Below are positions 19,641 through 32,049 of a stretch of DNA of 64,000 bases, piece after piece. The stretch is taken from the NCBI RefSeq assembly GCF_964204645.1, contig NC_134026.1, positions 16,512,650 through 16,576,649 on the forward strand, given 5' to 3'. The stretch's first letter is position 1. Every line of letters starts with the position of its first letter. Source of the DNA: Tubulanus polymorphus (Eukaryota > Nemertea > Palaeonemertea > Tubulaniformes > Tubulanidae). The notes under the pieces were generated by a model. The model did not search any database. It was not told the origin of the DNA and was given only the letters and a program-made list of their open reading frames with translations. Made by a program: the position numbers and the translations under genes.

Positions 19641-20679
19641 CCATTAGAGGATCATAGTTACCCTCGTTTCTGAACAAATATTTATATCAGCACATTTTTA
19701 GAATAGGGAATCTTACAACATATACTCATGATTTTAAATCGTAATGATTTGGCCGGTAGATCAAAATATGAGGCCTAGATTTGTATACCACTGATCTGCA
19801 ATCCACTCAGGCCAATTTTCAGATTTTTCTTCAATCACCACTTCAGGTAAAAGTTAGTCAATACATTCGAGACATTCATTTCCTGTTTTCACTACAGAAT
19901 ATTTCATGACAAAATCGCCATTCATCTCGTTATTAAGAATTCAATAGCTAAATACAAGTTTTAACTACTAAGTGATCATATGAAAACTTAGTGTTATGTA
20001 CAATCTATAATTCATTTTCTTTGTCACATGGCGAAATTAGGCCAATAAGAAGAGAATTTAGGCCAACAAGACGTTTTCTTTGTCAATAGTAGGGTTATAG
20101 GAAACTGGAAATTCATATTCTAATACATCATTTCACCATTTTTATGATATTGAGACTGTTTCATTCATAGACACTAAGATTTTAAGTAGGTAATTTTGAA
20201 AATATCTTGCTCATTCCTTAAGATTTTTGTTTTTCACTCTTTAGGTTTCAACTATGAATAAAGGACTGGTATACTAGCTATCTAGGCTGTGCTACAAGAT
20301 CAGCACAGTCACATGGATTCATACCTTAACAAGACAGAGTTTTTCCTTAGTGGATGCAAACTCTGGACATTTTGGACATTCGAGCATTGCAGTTCTTGAA
20401 TACTTTCAAATCAGTTTTTAATTCGTGGATATTCCAGAAGTGTTACCTGGAGATATTCGGATGCGCTTTGTTTATGGATTACGTTGAACAAGACGCTTGT
20501 ATCACTCACTTCATATCATTATAAAGCCTAAGTAAAATGGCTGTCAATGTATACTCATGTCAAATCTCTAGTCGTTAATATTTAAGTTCAAATTAGAGAC
20601 ACGTCTGACTTCAGTTCCCATTAAGTCTAAACGGTTTCGTGTCCATGAAATTGAGTAAAAAGTTAAAGAAGTTAAATGG
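19641..20679. other. host non-coding sequence
   Basis: No supported coding region or repeat. Confidence 0.45.
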
Positions 20680-20918
20680 AAACAATCATCGAAATAAAAA
20701 ATTTAATGATTTAAAAGAATTAGAGGATTAAAACAGCATCTTTTAATTTCATTTATTTTATATATTTTAACTATAAAAATGAGTGAGAGTAAGGTATTAG
20801 AAATATTACACCTTATTTATAAAAAAAACATCTGTTTTAATGACTAAATTGAAAAAGAAACTAAACCTGAAAGCATATTAATTGATTTAATATTCTGTTG
20901 ATTTTTATAAATAAGGTG

Positions 20919-20968
<50 letters not shown>

Positions 20969-20976
20969 ATATATAT

Positions 20977-21064
<88 letters not shown>

Positions 21065-21174
21065 TTCCTTGAAATCATTAGAGATTATCCATATATTAAA
21101 CTGCAATACTCCTAGAATCTGCTGAAATCACTAATCCGTTAGTATATAGGAATATAGGGGTTCATACCAAAGGT

Positions 21175-21176
<2 letters not shown>
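20680..21176. other. possible relic of a third Polinton-like end, interrupted by (TA)n
   Basis: The stretch is as AT-rich as element 1 and holds a leader-like tattttaactataaaaATG at 20779. An inverted repeat attacaccttatttata lies at 20806/20905. At 21150-21175 aggggttcataccaaaggtc resembles the terminal-repeat arm at 3093-3122. A 140-bp (TA)n block (20922-21061) interrupts it. Weak evidence; could be coincidental AT richness. Confidence 0.3.

Positions 21177-21177
<1 letters not shown>

Positions 21178-21259
<82 letters not shown>
21178..21259. repeat. (TA)n microsatellite
   Basis: About 41 perfect TA units; a second long TA block lies at 20922-21061. Confidence 0.95.
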
Positions 21260-21262
<3 letters not shown>

Positions 21263-21984
21263 CCCTCTTCCAATCAGTGATGTAATGTGCATGAACTTCC
21301 GCCCAGTTGAATGAATACAGGCGGAATAAGCATTTTATTTTGATGTCCGTCAAATAACTTCAAATCATCCCTGGTTGTATAAATACCATTTGCTGATATC
21401 TCAAGCCTTTGACAAACTATTTCAAGATTCCGAGAATGCCCGCGCAGCATTTTCGTGAGTTAATATAAGTGCCGATTTAACAATTTCTAAATGTTTGCAA
21501 ATTTGATACTACCAACATCATCTCGTAACGTAATAATGAATCTATCTGAATCAGCTCACCATCGTTCTCATACCATTCATCTGGAATAATTTCATTTTAA
21601 ATATACACGCCATTCATAAAACAATCGATCTATATTAATGGAGGGTGATATTTCCCTAGCTAGTATTAAAATGGCTGCTAAATTATACTTGGGAGGTGTG
21701 CCTACTTGGCTGTAGGCATCTTGCATTGTGATTGCATGTTTTGGTAGTTCTGTCTAGTGTAGAGATACACCAACAGTTAGCATAAATGACGTCGTTCCAA
21801 GCTTTTTTGATTTTCACGCACGCTTCTCACTCTGATCATTCGTATTCTCACCAAAATCAGCATCATCGAGCCATTTCTGGCTAGATTTAATGTCGACTGA
21901 TTTAAGGTGATAAAGTTTATTAGCTGGGTTGCCGTGTTTCCAACATTACCGAATTTATGCAATCTTCGCATCGTCCCCATCCTT
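21260..21984. other. host non-coding sequence
   Basis: No supported gene or repeat. Confidence 0.45.
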
Positions 21985-22066
21985 CCCCGACAGGGATTCG
22001 AATCTGGTGGCATCGAGATTGCCACGCCGGTGCGAAACCCTGCCACACTAGACCGAGTGCGCAGCT
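21985..22066 (-). repeat. tRNA-derived SINE head
   Basis: Read on the minus strand, an A-box-like ctcggtctagtgtggcag is followed about 50 bp later by a B-box-like agattcgaatcccTG. This is the internal Pol III promoter spacing of a tRNA-derived SINE. The cloverleaf is degenerate, so it is not called as a functional tRNA. Confidence 0.6.
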
Positions 22067-24975
22067 ACACGTGCAGCTTAAATGATGTCATTATCAGCCA
22101 ATCAGATATCCCGTTTTATTTTAGCCCGAGTTTTCCGATTTATTGTTCTTCCGTGAAATTTATCTCAGCGATTATACAACGAGCAATCTGATTGGTGCGA
22201 ATACCTGCCGAGGGAGGATGCATTGCCCTGGACAAATCGACAATCCTACCGCAAGTAGAATAAGTAACATTTGCGCTGAAAAACTTCCATAGCCAACTTC
22301 AAGTCTGCTCTTGCGACATTATCTTTCGGACAGTTGCTCTGGTTTTTCCGGTTTTTCTGGTTTTGTTTGTCAATCAACGCGAGTACTAGTGGAGGGTGGA
22401 CCTTTTTGGCAAAAAAAGTTGTCGCTAACATTTAGAAAAATCATAGATCTTCCTTACGTTGCCCTTTGTCGGAGCATGCTGGTTGGAGTTGTAGCAATTC
22501 TTGATTGTTACGTTTTATCACGGTCACACAGATTTTACAGTAGGGGCACACCCGATACTCCGCAGATTCGATACTCCGACGCTGATAATTGTAGATATCA
22601 ATTGTAGATACCTAATGCGCCAGTACACAGAGAATCTGACTATTTGTTGTAAACCAGTGATTCAACACTCATTCAATTCAATTAAATTTTGATTCAATAT
22701 TTATTCCACGGAAAAGAAGTCAGTTGGAAATCAATCTGAACACGAGCCATAAAAGCAACTGGGATTCCACCTGGGACCGGCTAACCACGGAGGGATGTAA
22801 AGATTCCAGACGAGTGATAATGCACCAAATACATTTTACAAACTATTATACAAAGATATTTCAATCAATGCACTCGATCAATAATTGATCAAATGTTGAT
22901 AACAGACAAGACTTTCAAACGAGCACAGATATATAAAAAATCGCTGCAAATCTGGACAAGGTGTTATACACCATCCTTCCAATATGAACTACAGTATCCA
23001 CAAGTAGCAATTCGATAACGCTATTACATGTTTTAACCTATTATCGAGAAAGCGTACCTAACTAAGGACCTAACTTATATTTAGGGGCCTATAAGTAATT
23101 CATTTCCATGGGCATGATATTCAATTACGATTATTCGCATTCCTGGAGAGGTTGAACGACAAAACTAATATACTAATGGCATAACTGTTTACAATTTAAC
23201 CGTAGGCCTATATGGGGGATAATTTGACAGCAATTTGCTATCCAAGTAGCGGCAGCATTCCCTATTTTACAGGCAAATAAATCACTGTTTGGGAAAGAAA
23301 TAACTTTCAAAAATCTCGGAAATTACTTAGTAGTTAGATGTCTCCTGAAAGCGACCAACGTTTTTGAATAGGAACTCATCTCCAATTTGCTCTTTAAATC
23401 AATCCCCATTAAATTTGTTTTATTTCCAAGCAGTGATCCTTTCTTAAACTTTCATCAAATATTTACTCATCTGACGAAAGCCTATCATGTCTATGAAGAA
23501 AGGCAATTAATTTAATGTACGGTACCTCTAGGTGGCAATCATACTGACAAAAACATGGGTTGTTTGAAAATATATCAACACATTTAAAGTATTGACAACG
23601 TTTAAAAAAAGCAATAACTCGAAATTATTCAGACAAACCATTTGAAAACTGGATACTGTAAAGACTTAATGGATATTATATGACGCATGAGACCAATACC
23701 AAAATTTCAATCCAAAGATACACTGGCGATTATCGGAGTATCGACGAGTCGGAATATAGAAGTGCCGGGGTACCTATGCGTCGGAGTATCGAGGCGTCAG
23801 AGCATCGGGAGGTCCCGTTGCTATCGGTAATCTGGAAAAAGGAAGTGGACATTGGATTTTATGGATCTTATTCAATATAAGAATTGGCTTGTTAGTAAAA
23901 ATCATCTTTTTATTGAAGACAAATGGAACCAGATGATACATGAAGTGAGAATACAGTACATCAACTGCAATACTTAATCCAGGTAAACTTTAATCATTAT
24001 GAATTAAAAAGTCTCGTCTTAAATTAGGCCTATGGATATGCTGTTGACTTTCATTCACCACGGGTTTAATACATTACTATCATTTACTTCGTTATTGAGT
24101 TATAAGAGAAGTATTATTAGAGATGCTGCAAAATCAATTTTTAACATTTTAATGGATTGGTTATAGCTAGGATGAATTACTATCATCATTCCATGTAACT
24201 TTTATGTAGTTTTGGTCAAGGATATCAGATACATATTACAGATACATATACATTTACAAACAAAGATGGTTGTCAAACTCTGTATACTCACATGCTTCAT
24301 ATAAGATAAACGTTAAGCACAAAAAGAAACCATCGATGATATTTACCCATTAACCAACTGCATTTGTGTAATAATTAAACCCCTTACAGCATAGGGTATT
24401 AATGATTAAGGTGCACCAATCATCCTTTCTCAAAAGCGATAATTTTTTGCATCAAATATGAAAGTAAATACACCACCATTCACGACACTTGAAAACGCAC
24501 GTTGGCAATCTATTCTGCGAAAATGTGAGGAATATAGAAAAAATTTTTGCACAAATAGGAGGTTTATAGAATTTCTATAGAAAATATAGCAAAATAGGAG
24601 ACATGTGGTGATGGGATGTACTGTAATAATGATGGTGGAACGAGTGGCGAAAAAGATGATGGGTTTGATGGGGAGATGGTGACGATGGGATAAAGTGGGG
24701 TGATAGTCATGATATGATGATAATAGAGATGGGGATGATGATGATGCCATCATATTGACTAGTCATGTAGCGCCCTATTCATCCAGTTAACCAGTAAACA
24801 AGTCATCGGTCGTCCAATCGACGAGTGAAACAGTCCCTCAGTATACCTTTCACCTGTTCACAGTTGGCGGATCATCGAATCATATCAGAATAAAGAATCA
24901 AACCAAATGTATGCAATATATTCCTACATCATTGCACTATTACCCCGTATTCTACTCTTGGCCCAGGAGACTTAC
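22067..24975. other. host intronic/intergenic sequence
   Basis: No supported exon. Related cgatactccg-type motifs in opposite orientation at about 22550-22590 and 23730-23790 may mark a degenerate inverted-repeat element. Confidence 0.4.
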
Positions 24976-25029
24976 CTACACAGCGGTTAGTAAATTCGTC
25001 AAAGTAATACCCATTTCCACAAACCATGT
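24976..25029 (-). CDS. short cysteine-pair exon of vWA/EGF gene
   Basis: A 54-bp phase 1-1 exon on the minus strand. The acceptor tgtatctag ends at 25030 and the donor gtaagt starts at 24975. It encodes DMVCGNGYYFDEFTNRCVG, two cysteines separated by a Gly/Tyr-rich loop. It lies 72 bp downstream of the vWA exon. The same kind of mini-exon occurs at 42034-42081, suggesting a recurrent linker module after each vWA domain. Confidence 0.7.
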   Translation of the reverse strand, partial: TWFVEMGITLTNLLTAV

Positions 25030-25101
25030 CTAGATACAATAGAGAAAGTTTATGATTTGAAAAATACTTTTGCCAACCCTAAAGAATTGCTTTATGATTA
25101 C

Positions 25102-25647
25102 CGTGAGCCAATTGAAATGCTATATTTTCAGCAATATTCTCGTTCGATTCGCGCAAGTAATAATGCAATTCCTGGTGGTACGGCTTTGGGATGACTTGTT
25201 TAATGATATTATCCTCTATGGTATAGGAGGCCTCGTAGATCCGAATCGACTGCGTTTGAAGATTTCTCATTGCGTAGAACGTCTCTCTACGGTTCATCGA
25301 TACACCACTTCCAACGTAGATTAGGACTTTTTTGGCACCTTTTCGATGACCTTTCATTAACATATCAGTACGTGCCAGAGTAAGGGCTTCATTTGTTTTA
25401 GGATCAAAACCATTCCATAATAACTGTTTTACGTAGTCCATAGCGCAAGTTGAATTTGTGCATGTAGACAGCGACGTAAGAATCCCGAGCTTAGAAGAGT
25501 AGCTTGCAATTGATAAATGCACAAAATCAGGATCTATATAGAATTGATTGATTATATCTTCAGCTAAATCAATCAGTAATTCCCATTGGTTCTGATAGAT
25601 CGCACTGGAAGAATCCATGAGGAAAGCCACATCAACCTTCACCATTT
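25102..25647 (-). CDS. von Willebrand factor A domain exon
   Basis: Phase 1-1 exon: acceptor ttaattccag ends at 25648, donor gtaatc begins at 25101. The encoded 182 residues form a vWA domain: VDVAFLMDSSSA (first strand and MIDAS loop), LSIASYSSKLG, TNEALTLARTDML, KKVLIYVGSGVS and IRIYEASY. The MIDAS loop reads D-S-S-S-A, so the fifth position of DxSxS is Ala, and metal binding may be weakened. vWA domains act in extracellular matrix and adhesion proteins. It follows a cbEGF exon (25814-25921) in transcript order. A second, diverged vWA exon is at 63498-64000. Confidence 0.88.
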
Positions 25648-25813
25648 CTGGAATTAAGAAGGATGATCTTTGTCATAGCAAACTGCACTTCTCTTTCGGG
25701 TGCCCAACAATTCACTATATGTCCGTTAAGATCCGGAGCGAGGGGATATCATGTGTGATTTTCCTAAGAATATTTGATGAAAATAACGGTTCATGGTCCG
25801 ACATTGCGCTTAC

Positions 25814-25921
25814 CTTTACATTTATCGTCATGGCGAAGGCAAGCACATTCATACGAGCCTGGTGTGTTGTAGCATGCACCATTATTGGGACACGTCTTTG
25901 ATCCAGTACACTCGTTAACGT
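25814..25921 (-). CDS. calcium-binding EGF-like exon (complete)
   Basis: A 108-bp phase 1-1 exon: acceptor cataatttcag ends at 25922, donor gtaagc starts at 25813. It encodes a full cbEGF-like repeat starting DVNECTGSKTCPNNGACYN and continuing with GSYECAC. Six cysteines are present, and the D-V-N-E plus N-x(n)-Y pattern signals calcium binding and Asn hydroxylation. It precedes the vWA exon on the same strand, consistent with a modular secreted or surface protein built by exon shuffling. Confidence 0.88.
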
Positions 25922-26424
25922 CTGAAATTATGTAGTTAAACAGGTAATCATAATGAACGGATAGTCACAAAACACTCGACATCCCAACATACCAGGCATT
26001 TCCCGACATAGTTGCAATTTCTTTATAATGCTCTGGAAACTTTTTTTCTGTACAACTTTTCATATTCCGTGGTAGGAAAAGAAACAAGATTGGTTTTGTT
26101 GGTGCGCATAAACGAAAATTATAGCGCAAGATAAATTCTGTTCATTTCCTCTGAATTCAATTCCTTTTGCATTTTCCATGACCGAAGTCATAAATAATGC
26201 ATGTGCCCTTATCAGGCACCGCACGCATTGCAATTTGTTAGGAGATGTTTCGTGTTTTCGTTCGTCAAGAAAATGGTCGAACCGCACGCTTGCTTCGTGT
26301 AGCAACTTAAGTCATAATGAAACTTGCGGACGATTCGGCAAATGAATACCTGAAATTTTTTCATAAGCAATAAGATCATTGGTCATTGGGGATAGTTTTC
26401 TATTTAACGTATCAATGGGAACAA
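25922..26424. other. intron of the vWA/EGF gene
   Basis: No supported exon or repeat. Confidence 0.45.
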
Positions 26425-27112
26425 GTCAATTCGATACTACGTATCTATGTCCCCGCGATAGCCAGTAGGGAATGAATGACCCCTGAAGACACTGATATTT
26501 GGTATAGAAAAATGATGAGTGTATCTAGGGATAACCATGCTATAAATATAATTTTCCTGCTATGAATGGTTATTTAAGAATTGAGTTTACAGGGTTTTAG
26601 GCAAAAGACGTCTACCAACCTTGACCTTTGACCCTAGAACTCCAAAATCACTAATCCACATCCTCTCCCCAGGGGTAATCATACTATGATATAGCATTGT
26701 TCTGTTATCAATGATTCTTCTTGAATCGTGTTAACAAGGTTTCATATGAATGATATCTAGTGACCTTGACCTTTTCCCCCAAAATCAATAGGGCACAGCC
26801 TCGCCCTAGGGGTAATCATGCGATGTAATATCATTGTATAGCTATCAACAGTTCTTTCTGAATCACATTCACGACACAAGGTTTCACATGAATGACCCAG
26901 CTATCAACGGTTCTTCTTGAATCACGTTCACAATGTTTTACATGAATGACCTGTAGTGACCTTGACCTCCTATGGGTAATCATACTGTGTAATATCATAG
27001 TCCTGCGATCAACGGTTCTTCTCGAGTCGCGTTCACAAGCTCATGCGGACGGACGGAAAGTCGGACGGACGGACGGAGGCGGATACCAAGTCCCCCGCTC
27101 GCGGCCTACGCC
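26425..27112. repeat. 146-bp satellite-like repeat family, copy A
   Basis: Shares its head (tcgatactacgtatct), body and tail (ggacggacgg ... cctacgcc) with copy B at 49895-51003, but has about three internal units where copy B has six or seven. Units carry tgaccttgaccttt and ggggtaatcat motifs. It ends in a (ggac)n tract. It lies in a host intron. Confidence 0.85.
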
Positions 27113-27739
27113 TTCTTTTATAAATAATGCACCAATGAATTGATTGTGTATTCACATTTCATTTCATTGTTTAACTGTGATTTAGTTATTTTGACGTAGT
27201 TAGTGAGGATGCTGATTCCTTTTTGTCCCCACGGCGCACGTTGGCCGATAACGTTCCGGCAAGAGTGCGTTACATTTATGACAGGAACCGAATCTGTCCG
27301 CGGGATGTCTGGCACATGTCGAGTATTGAGGTATATGACGAAGGTCATACTTTCCCTGATTGAATATTCTCGAAGAAATCCTCTTTTTGAATGACGCAGA
27401 GATCAATCTGAAGGTCGTCGGGTTTAATTATGAAGTTAGGGATAAGAAATAAACGAATGGCGAATCCTTTATCTAGTTCGGTGTCTGTATTTTCGACGCG
27501 AGATTAATTCGGCGAATACATTTAAAAAGATTCTAGCACACGTAGTCGGAGCGCAATAACGCTCGCCACATTGATTAGTGTGTTTCATTACTTAATAGTA
27601 GTCGAATCTGAGTGAAGATACATTTTTTTGTAAAAAATTAAGTGGATGAATAATAATCCCGGCGATTACAAGAGTGTTTTCTGTGAAACAACAGAAAACT
27701 CTTATAATGGTAATAATGATAAAAAATGGTAGTGGTAGC
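27113..27739. other. host non-coding sequence
   Basis: Overlapping short frames on both strands look like chance openings; nothing is recognised. Confidence 0.4.
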
Positions 27740-27907
27740 CAAATGTAACTCTTGATGTATCGGAGTTATATGATCATCTCTCTTTGCTCCAACAATCATC
27801 CGAGCAGGATTATTTTGTACAAGCTGCAACTTGCGTCGAAGTTCAACGGATGAGAGCAATGAGTTAGCATAATCTAATTTAGATATAACATAAGAATTAA
27901 CAGCCAT
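27740..27907 (-). pseudogene. LINE (CR1/L2-like) reverse transcriptase C-terminal fragment
   Basis: About 56 codons: YVISKLDYANSLLSSVE followed by LQLVQNNPARMIVGAKRDDH and a TPIHQELH block. This is the conserved region just after the RT domain of CR1/L2-type LINEs. It is truncated on both sides. Confidence 0.8.
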
Positions 27908-28199
27908 TTAACATGTAGCGGTGTCTAAAAATGTCAGATTGCACTACAGGCAATAAAAATATTTACTCAGACAGTACAAATGGGAAATAGCCTTTTTGCA
28001 CACCTGCACGGCTCATACATAAGGCCAAAAATGATACCTTGTTCACATTTTCAAAATCCCCGAAAGTGACCTTGGAGGCAGGTGGTTTTTCCAATATAAA
28101 AAAAAAGAATATGATTTTTGGGAATATTATGGCCAGACAGATAGCCTTCCAATAGATATATTTGGAAGCATCAAAACATTGCCAATAACTAAAGCCAGC

Positions 28200-29110
28200 C
28201 TATAAAAAGCTCACAAGACACAAACTTTCATAAAGAACATATTCGTGGCATGTTAGCTTTACGTCGTAATACATGCAAACATATTCAAATATTTTACAAT
28301 CAGACAGAATTTGAGTTTCTACCTCGGTACTTGGAGGGGATGTTACATCAATAGTAAGTTTATCTTCAGTTTTCTCGTATAGGTCATTTCTTATATCACG
28401 ATATGCGTTATATACACAAAGGAAATACAATTGGGACTCTACGTGATTTTTATTACACATACTACAGACACGCAATGCAAACGGCGAACTTCTACACCTT
28501 CTTTATTCTACATTAAGAGATGGCTGAACTTTTTCACAGCACTCATAGTTTTTGAGTCTCTATACTGCCCTTAATCCATGATTGGAACCGTAGTTGGATT
28601 ATATATTTTACTATGAGGTTTATGCGAAAACGCATGAATTAAAGTGTTTACAAATGAGGCTACCTATTGCATTGCTAGATGCGTTAGCAAGGATATCGTA
28701 TGGCCAAAATCTAAATATTCATTCATTTCTATACCTAAATATCAGTATAAATTCACATTTGCAATAGTTTGAACTGAAAGTTGGTCACTGGAGCAGATTT
28801 GTTTCTGAAGTGCATTATTTTGGACTTTTCATGATTAACAGTCAGTTTCCATTTTCATACCATTGCATATTAAGTTCATCTATAAGAAAATGTAACCAGT
28901 GTTCATCTTCTGCTATAAGGACAATATCATCAGCATAGAGAGATTCAATTTCTGAGGCTAACACATCCAGTTACAACGAAAAAAAAAGTGTTGGCCATAG
29001 GCAGTCCCTTGTCTTACACCTGATTATACCTGATTATAATGTACACGGAAAACGATCTGACAATTGCCCATTTATTCTGACCCGTACATCGTTTCTTTCT
29101 TTTCATTTTA
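28200..29110 (-). pseudogene. LINE RT remnant (YADD box to C-terminal zinc knuckle)
   Basis: Minus-strand fragments include a QGTAYGQ-like motif, SLYADDIVLIAEDEHWLH (about 28900-28950), a KSKIMHF block, and a C-terminal CSMCNKNHVESQLYFLCVY segment (28400-28460). Several frameshifts and stops break it. This is a decayed non-LTR retrotransposon 3' half. Confidence 0.75.
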
Positions 29111-29238
29111 TTGTAACTTTGTACAAAGTACAGTATACAAATAACATTCAATACAATAATATAGTGGCAATACATACATAAAAAGCAGTGAATGGTGTAA
29201 TAATTTAGGCGGATACATCATGGAGGTTCAAAGGCTGC

Positions 29239-31880
29239 TTATTTGCAATAGACCATGCAATTTGGTGTAGACCGGTTTAGATGTAGTAAATATTTACAAA
29301 AACACAGGTGTTTCTCTAAAATAAAAGTTGATTCACAACCCCATATTTCACATGCACGTGTAAGGATTGGCTCGACCATAGCGTCAAAAAGTTCTAAACC
29401 TGTGTCTGTATCTAAAGAGTACTGTTTGACTTTTTTCAAAACACGAAATAGAGCCTTGTTATGAAATGAGTATATTTAATTATAGGGGCAACATAGAGGC
29501 GTGTTTGTTTGTAGCATTATTACTATATATATATATCTTAATCAATAATTAATATCTGTCTGACACTGCTTGTCGTTGAGTGATCTTTGATGACTGTTTG
29601 GACAGGTGTTATCACAGTTCCTACACCTGTCCTGACATGTGCGAGATGACCGCTCAACCAGGGGTATAAATATAAGGGGCTTTAGTTTAAGGGAAGCGGA
29701 GTTTTAGATAGAAAGTCAGATTCGGGGCTCCTCGAGCTTCGACATATCTATGGGTCGACTATAGTCGTGAGGTCGTGTGTATATCAATAAATACAGATCG
29801 TGAATCAATCGTGGATTACCAGTTATATACTACTACATTCTGGGTCGCTCGGTGAAGTTATCGACGCGACGGATCAGGCGGATAAGGAATCAGATTAGAC
29901 ACCACAATTATCTGATTTCTTTCATTTTGCAAATGTACCAGTAAAATTAGATAATATTCATCAGTAGAAAAATTCGTCAACGACTTCGACTTCTTGTTGG
30001 TGTGTAAAAAAGTTGGTTTTAATCTCAATTTTCTTTTTTGGAATATTAGTATTTTAGTTTTTGTTGTGTTGATTTTCAATTTCCATAGGCAATAATAATC
30101 AGACAAAGAATTGAGTGCTTATTGCAGGCCCTCCATCGAGTCAGATGAAATAAGGCTATCATCTGCACAAAGCACTAAAAGTCTCAACCAGAAATTTACT
30201 TCATCACTATTATCAATACATACACTCTGGCGGCCTTGACCCAATGGAAAGTTATCAAGGTCGTTTACATTTAGACTAAAATGAAATTGGGTTAAATTAT
30301 CTCCCTGCTTGAGACCAAAATGACTATGAAAGAACTCGGAATTCCTTCCGTTAGTCGAAACCCAACATTTAACAGACGTGTACATTTCTACTACGATATT
30401 GTAAAATTTACGTGGTTATCTAATTTTTTCATATTGTTTTTCTCCAGATTTTATCAAACGCTTTTTTTCAAAATCTATAGATACACAGTATAATTTGCGA
30501 TTCTCACCCAAAAACATGTCGACAACTGATTTCAGTGTAAATATATATGGTAGGTAACCCCATGTTTCTTGCGGAAGCCGGTTTGAATAAGATTTAACAA
30601 CTAGTTGCACTCTGCTACCATACCAGTAAATAGGCTAGTTTGCCTAACAGCTCGTTAGCTCAATGCCCTGGTAGTTATCTGGGCAATTAGGACCCCTTTG
30701 TTTTTAAAAAGCGGAATTATTTTTGATAATCCCCAGTAAATTCCTGAGTCCAAGATACGAGTAAATAAGGTAGTGAGAACAGGTGATAAATTATTTGCAA
30801 CTGATTTAAGCATTTCGTTGATTATCTCATCGGGTCCGGGTGACTTATTTTTTTTGTTTTTTCGATCGCAGTTATAACCACTTTTTCAGTTAGGTCTCCA
30901 TTAAATGCATCAAAATTCAGCGTTGGAACATCGAAATTCAAATGTCCCTGTGAGGGTTCAGTATAATAATGAATGGGTTTTTTATTTAGTGTATTAAAAC
31001 GGTTAACCAAGTCGTCAAAACTTGCTTCGCATACTTTTAATAATTCTAAGGAAGTTTCTTTTTATACCGAATTCATTAAGTTTGTACAGAAGGTACGAGC
31101 GATCCACACAATCGAATGCTTTAGCAAAATCGACACAACAAATAGACGTAGGACGATTTTCTAAAAGCCTGTTTTTACAATGGATGTTAGGCTATAGATA
31201 TGATCAAGGTATGGTCACCTTTTCCGACAACCATTTTGTTAGTCAGTCAATTCACCGTTCAAATTTGAATAAAACGTCGGACGATTATTTATATTGGAAC
31301 TGAAAAGCTTTTCCCCGTTTGAGCTAAGGCTAATATCTCAATATATTCAAACGGTGTAAGTTCGTATTTACCTTGTTTATGAATAGGATGCAAAATACTC
31401 CGGTTCCAAATCGATGAAACTTTACCGGCACGAAGAACCTTTGTGAACAACCAAATATTGCTAACGCTTGTGTTATCATTAGCAGCTGGGTTGTATAATT
31501 TTTCAAACTCATGTTTCCATTTCTTTATGATGTCATTTTTGTTTTCTGAAATTGTGCCGTTTTCCATTCTTACAGCTCAGCGTTATCTCTATGTCCAGGC
31601 CCTGGCTTCTTATTATGGTTCGAAAATTCCGTTGGGTTGCTGGCCTGCAAGTGGTCTATTTCATTCAATTTCTGGAATTAACGTTTTGAATATCGAAAAC
31701 GCTTTTCAAAATAGCTTTTGATTATTTTTAAACTCATTTCGAAGTTTTGATTTTTCACTCGAATTGCCTTAACTTGATAAACCGTTTTTCGGCCTGAAAA
31801 CACACGTTTCGAAATCGCAATAGTTCATCGGTCCACCATGGGGCTTTTTACTTCGAAGTCTTTTTATGGAAAGAAACCTT
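29239..31880 (-). pseudogene. LINE (non-LTR retrotransposon) ORF2 remnant
   Basis: From the 5' side on the minus strand: APWWTDELLRFRN (31830), KWKHEFEKLYNPAAND (31510), a GPDE-like region (30840), a YCVSIDFEK block (30460), GLKQGDNLTQFHFSLNVNDL (30290), an ADDSLISSDSMEGLQ block (30140) and WKLKINTTKTKILIF (30070). After an insertion, FDAMVEPILTRACEIWG follows (29370). The gene order is that of a LINE RT region; many frameshifts make it inactive. An LTR-like sequence interrupts it at about 29470-29930. Confidence 0.8.
29470..29930 (+). mobile_element. LTR-like insertion (solo LTR candidate)
   Basis: The stretch splits the LINE between its RT core and C-terminal part. It contains a TATA-like tataaatataagg near 29665 and AATAAA near 29789, and a TG...CA-type span ending around 29838. 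No internal retroviral genes follow. The boundaries are uncertain. Confidence 0.4.
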
Positions 31881-31916
31881 AACATATCTATGCGGTAGGT
31901 GCGGTAGGGATCCGGT

Positions 31917-31996
31917 ATCGTCATATCGCTGAATCTCGGAACCGCAGAATTTCTTAATTTTCACTATGGATAAAAATCGGGTTTTCCTGCGGCGAT
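31917..31996. repeat. diverged terminal repeat of the 59102-60252 family
   Basis: gtcatatcgctgaatctcgg...gcagaatttctt and gggttttcctgcgg match, with substitutions, the terminal repeat at 59102-59226. No second end is seen nearby. Confidence 0.55.
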
Positions 31997-32049
31997 CGTT
32001 CCTTTCGTGGTTTCCAAACGTCATTTTGTAATTACTATTCTAATATGAT

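Noticed and set aside
21985-22066. Functional tRNA gene (also at 42575 and 63075)
   Set aside because: A- and B-boxes are present but acceptor and anticodon stems do not pair; the 42405 copy has a SINE-like tail.
24430-24753. Minus-strand 107-codon Ser/His-rich frame
   Set aside because: Translation of a purine-rich gatg-repeat tract; no domain and no splice context.
27118-27406. Overlapping open frames on both strands
   Set aside because: Three frames open by chance in a less AT-rich stretch; nothing recognisable.
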